Shown here: piece after piece, positions 5,600-6,728 of the stretch
Position numbering within the stretch: the first letter of the stretch is position 1
How the letters are laid out: each line of letters starts with the position of its first letter
NCBI GenBank assembly: GCA_903888655.1
Contig: CAISUR010000631.1
Span: 1-6,728 of the forward strand
From: an uncultured Bacteroidota bacterium
Lineage (GTDB): Bacteria > Bacteroidota > Bacteroidia > Flavobacteriales > Flavobacteriaceae
Direction of reading: 5' to 3'
DNA: 6,728 bases
The notes under the pieces: model-generated
The model's database searches: none
What the model was told of the DNA's origin: nothing
Seen by the model: only the letters and a program-made list of their open reading frames with translations
Position numbers and translations under genes: made by a program

Positions 5600-6697
5600 A
5601 TGAAAAAAAATTATCTTCTATTATTACTATTATCATTTTGTGTTGGTTTTTCTCAAATTCCTGCTGGATACTATAATTCAGCTACTGGAACTGGCTTTAC
5701 ATTAAAAACACAATTATACAATAAAATTAGTCCTCATACCGTACTTATTTATGGATCAGGATTATGGAATTTATATCAAACTTCAGATGTGAGACCTAAC
5801 GGTACTGTTTGGGATATTTATTCTACTTGTAACTTTATTTTTGGTACGGTTGCGAACGGTGGTAATCAAGATGATGGAACTCTTGGAAATGCGGAATGTC
5901 AGCGATTTAATAAAGAGCATACGTTTCCTAAAAGTTGGTTTGGTGGCGTAAATGGAACAGCAATGTATTCAGATGCTTTTCACGTAATGCCTTCGGACAA
6001 ATATGATAATGGGATGCGCGGAAGTTTAGCTTATGGTATGGTAGGAACAGCATCTTATACCACCAGTAATGGCAGCAAAATTGGAAATTGTATTACTCCA
6101 AATTATCCATATTCATTAAACGTTTTTGAGCCAACCGATGAATTAAAAGGCGACATCGCCAGAAATTATTTTTATATGGCAACCTGTTATGAAAACGTAA
6201 TTGGTAGTTGGCAAACGTTAGATGTGACGGGGAGTGGAAATACCGTTTTAGATGGAACTAATGACAATGTTTTTGAACCTTGGTTTTTAAATATGTTAAT
6301 CATTTGGCATAATCAAGACCCAGTAAGTCAAAAGGAAATTAGCAGGAATAATGCTGTTTATGCTGTTCAAGGAAATAGAAATCCATTTATTGATCATCCA
6401 GAGTATGTATGCCAAATCTGGTCGACAGCTTGTGCAAATCTATCGATTAATGCTTTAGATTTAGCGTCGATTTCTTTGTTTCCAAATCCAACAAATGAGC
6501 ATAAAATTAATATCAGTAGTTCAATTCCTGTTGATGAAATTCAATTAATAACAATCGATGGACAATTAATGATGAATATTAAAAAGCCTATCTTTAATAA
6601 CAATTCCTATACTTTAGAAAACCTTCCACAAGGATTTTATTTATTAAAATTAAATTCAGATAATCAATCAGTAACCAAGAAAGTAATTGTAAATTAA
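5600..6697 (+). CDS. Secreted endonuclease I-family nuclease with T9SS C-terminal sorting domain
   Basis: This 365-residue extracellular DNase/RNase-type nuclease is of the endonuclease I (EndA/Vvn) His-Me finger family. The signal peptide is residues 1-18, cleaved at GFS|QIP. The catalytic core spans about 35-275. FNKEHTFPKSWF (103-114) supplies Glu106 and the general base His107, matching the E-H pair of Vvn. DAFHVMPSDKYDNGMRGSLAYG follows in two parts, DAFHVMPSDK (125-134) and YDNGMRGSLAYG (135-146), and Asn137 is the likely second metal ligand. Further conserved stretches are FEPTDELKGDIARNY (176-190), WHNQDPVSQKEISRNN (236-251) and QGNRNPFIDHPE (257-268). Six mature cysteines (77, 100, 164, 196, 271, 278) suit a disulfide-stabilised secreted enzyme. 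Residues about 291-365 form a Por/T9SS type A sorting domain: SLFPNPT (292-298), LPQGFYLLKL (342-351) and the terminal KKVIVN. The product should therefore be exported by Sec, then secreted through the type IX system. A role in nutrient or phosphate scavenging or in extracellular DNA turnover is inferred. The start lies 5 nt after the methyltransferase stop, implying co-transcription. Confidence 0.93.
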   Translation: MKKNYLLLLLLSFCVGFSQIPAGYYNSATGTGFTLKTQLYNKISPHTVLIYGSGLWNLYQTSDVRPNGTVWDIYSTCNFIFGTVANGGNQDDGTLGNAECQRFNKEHTFPKSWFGGVNGTAMYSDAFHVMPSDKYDNGMRGSLAYGMVGTASYTTSNGSKIGNCITPNYPYSLNVFEPTDELKGDIARNYFYMATCYENVIGSWQTLDVTGSGNTVLDGTNDNVFEPWFLNMLIIWHNQDPVSQKEISRNNAVYAVQGNRNPFIDHPEYVCQIWSTACANLSINALDLASISLFPNPTNEHKINISSSIPVDEIQLITIDGQLMMNIKKPIFNNNSYTLENLPQGFYLLKLNSDNQSVTKKVIVN

Positions 6698-6722
6698 CGA
6701 TAAATTTATAGACGTTTTTTTT
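6696..6722 (+). terminator. Weak candidate terminator after the nuclease gene
   Basis: AACG (6696-6699) can pair with CGTT (6713-6716) around an interior ATA/TAT pairing. A run of eight T (6715-6722) follows. The stem is short, interrupted by an unpaired AGA, and overlaps the stop codon of the nuclease gene, so the hairpin is marginal. The T-tract and its position at the end of a transcription unit are the main support. The window ends 6 nt later. Confidence 0.3.
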
Positions 6723-6728
6723 GTAATA

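Noticed and set aside
5639..5641. Cys14 of the nuclease as a lipobox cysteine
   Set aside because: The residue before it is Phe, and a better signal peptidase I site (GFS|Q) follows. A lipid anchor also fits poorly with a C-terminal T9SS sorting signal.
5600..6697. Nuclease as an anti-phage, toxin or restriction component
   Set aside because: It has a signal peptide and a T9SS sorting domain, no immunity or methylase partner, and the standard endonuclease I family layout, all pointing to an extracellular scavenging enzyme. The neighbouring methyltransferase is an RNA enzyme (two-cysteine m5C type), not a DNA modification partner.

Overview
The window looks like chromosome from a member of the Bacteroidota, most likely Flavobacteriia close to Flavobacterium. 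The DNA is AT-rich. Two intergenic regions carry exact TAnnTTTG promoter boxes, and Shine-Dalgarno sequences are absent. One protein ends in a type IX secretion (T9SS, Por) C-terminal sorting domain, and signal peptides end in the ...FSQ / ...FAQ style common in this group. The genus is inferred from these features, not from a database match.

Layout. (1) 1-803, minus strand: the N-terminal 267 codons of a lipoprotein with Asp-box (BNR/YCF48-like) beta-propeller repeats. The gene runs off the left edge, so its C-terminus is missing. (2) 804-929: a divergent intergenic region. (3) 930-2177, plus: a secreted 415-residue protein of unknown function. It has an EF-hand-like acidic loop, a Tyr/Trp-rich middle, and a low-complexity tail with 13 Pro-Arg motifs that ends in Gly/Ser/Arg-rich sequence. 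A strong intrinsic terminator follows. (4) 2278-4269, plus: a Kup-family potassium uptake transporter with its own promoter, followed by a long perfect hairpin. (5) 4380-5594, plus: an RsmB/NOP-family RNA m5C methyltransferase with its own promoter. (6) 5600-6697, plus, only 5 nt later: a secreted His-Me finger endonuclease (endonuclease I family) with a T9SS sorting domain. A weak candidate terminator overlaps its stop codon.

How the genes relate. The window mostly holds independent short transcription units. The lipoprotein gene diverges from the 930 gene, and the 930 gene and kup each appear to be transcribed alone. The methyltransferase and nuclease genes are probably co-transcribed from the promoter at 4353-4360. 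Three of the five products are exported: a lipoprotein, a secreted or periplasmic aromatic-rich protein, and a T9SS nuclease. The other two are an inner-membrane K+ transporter and a cytoplasmic RNA modification enzyme. I see no mobile element, CRISPR array, RNA gene or defence cassette. The least explained item is the 930-2177 protein. No gene-free stretch exceeds about 130 bp.
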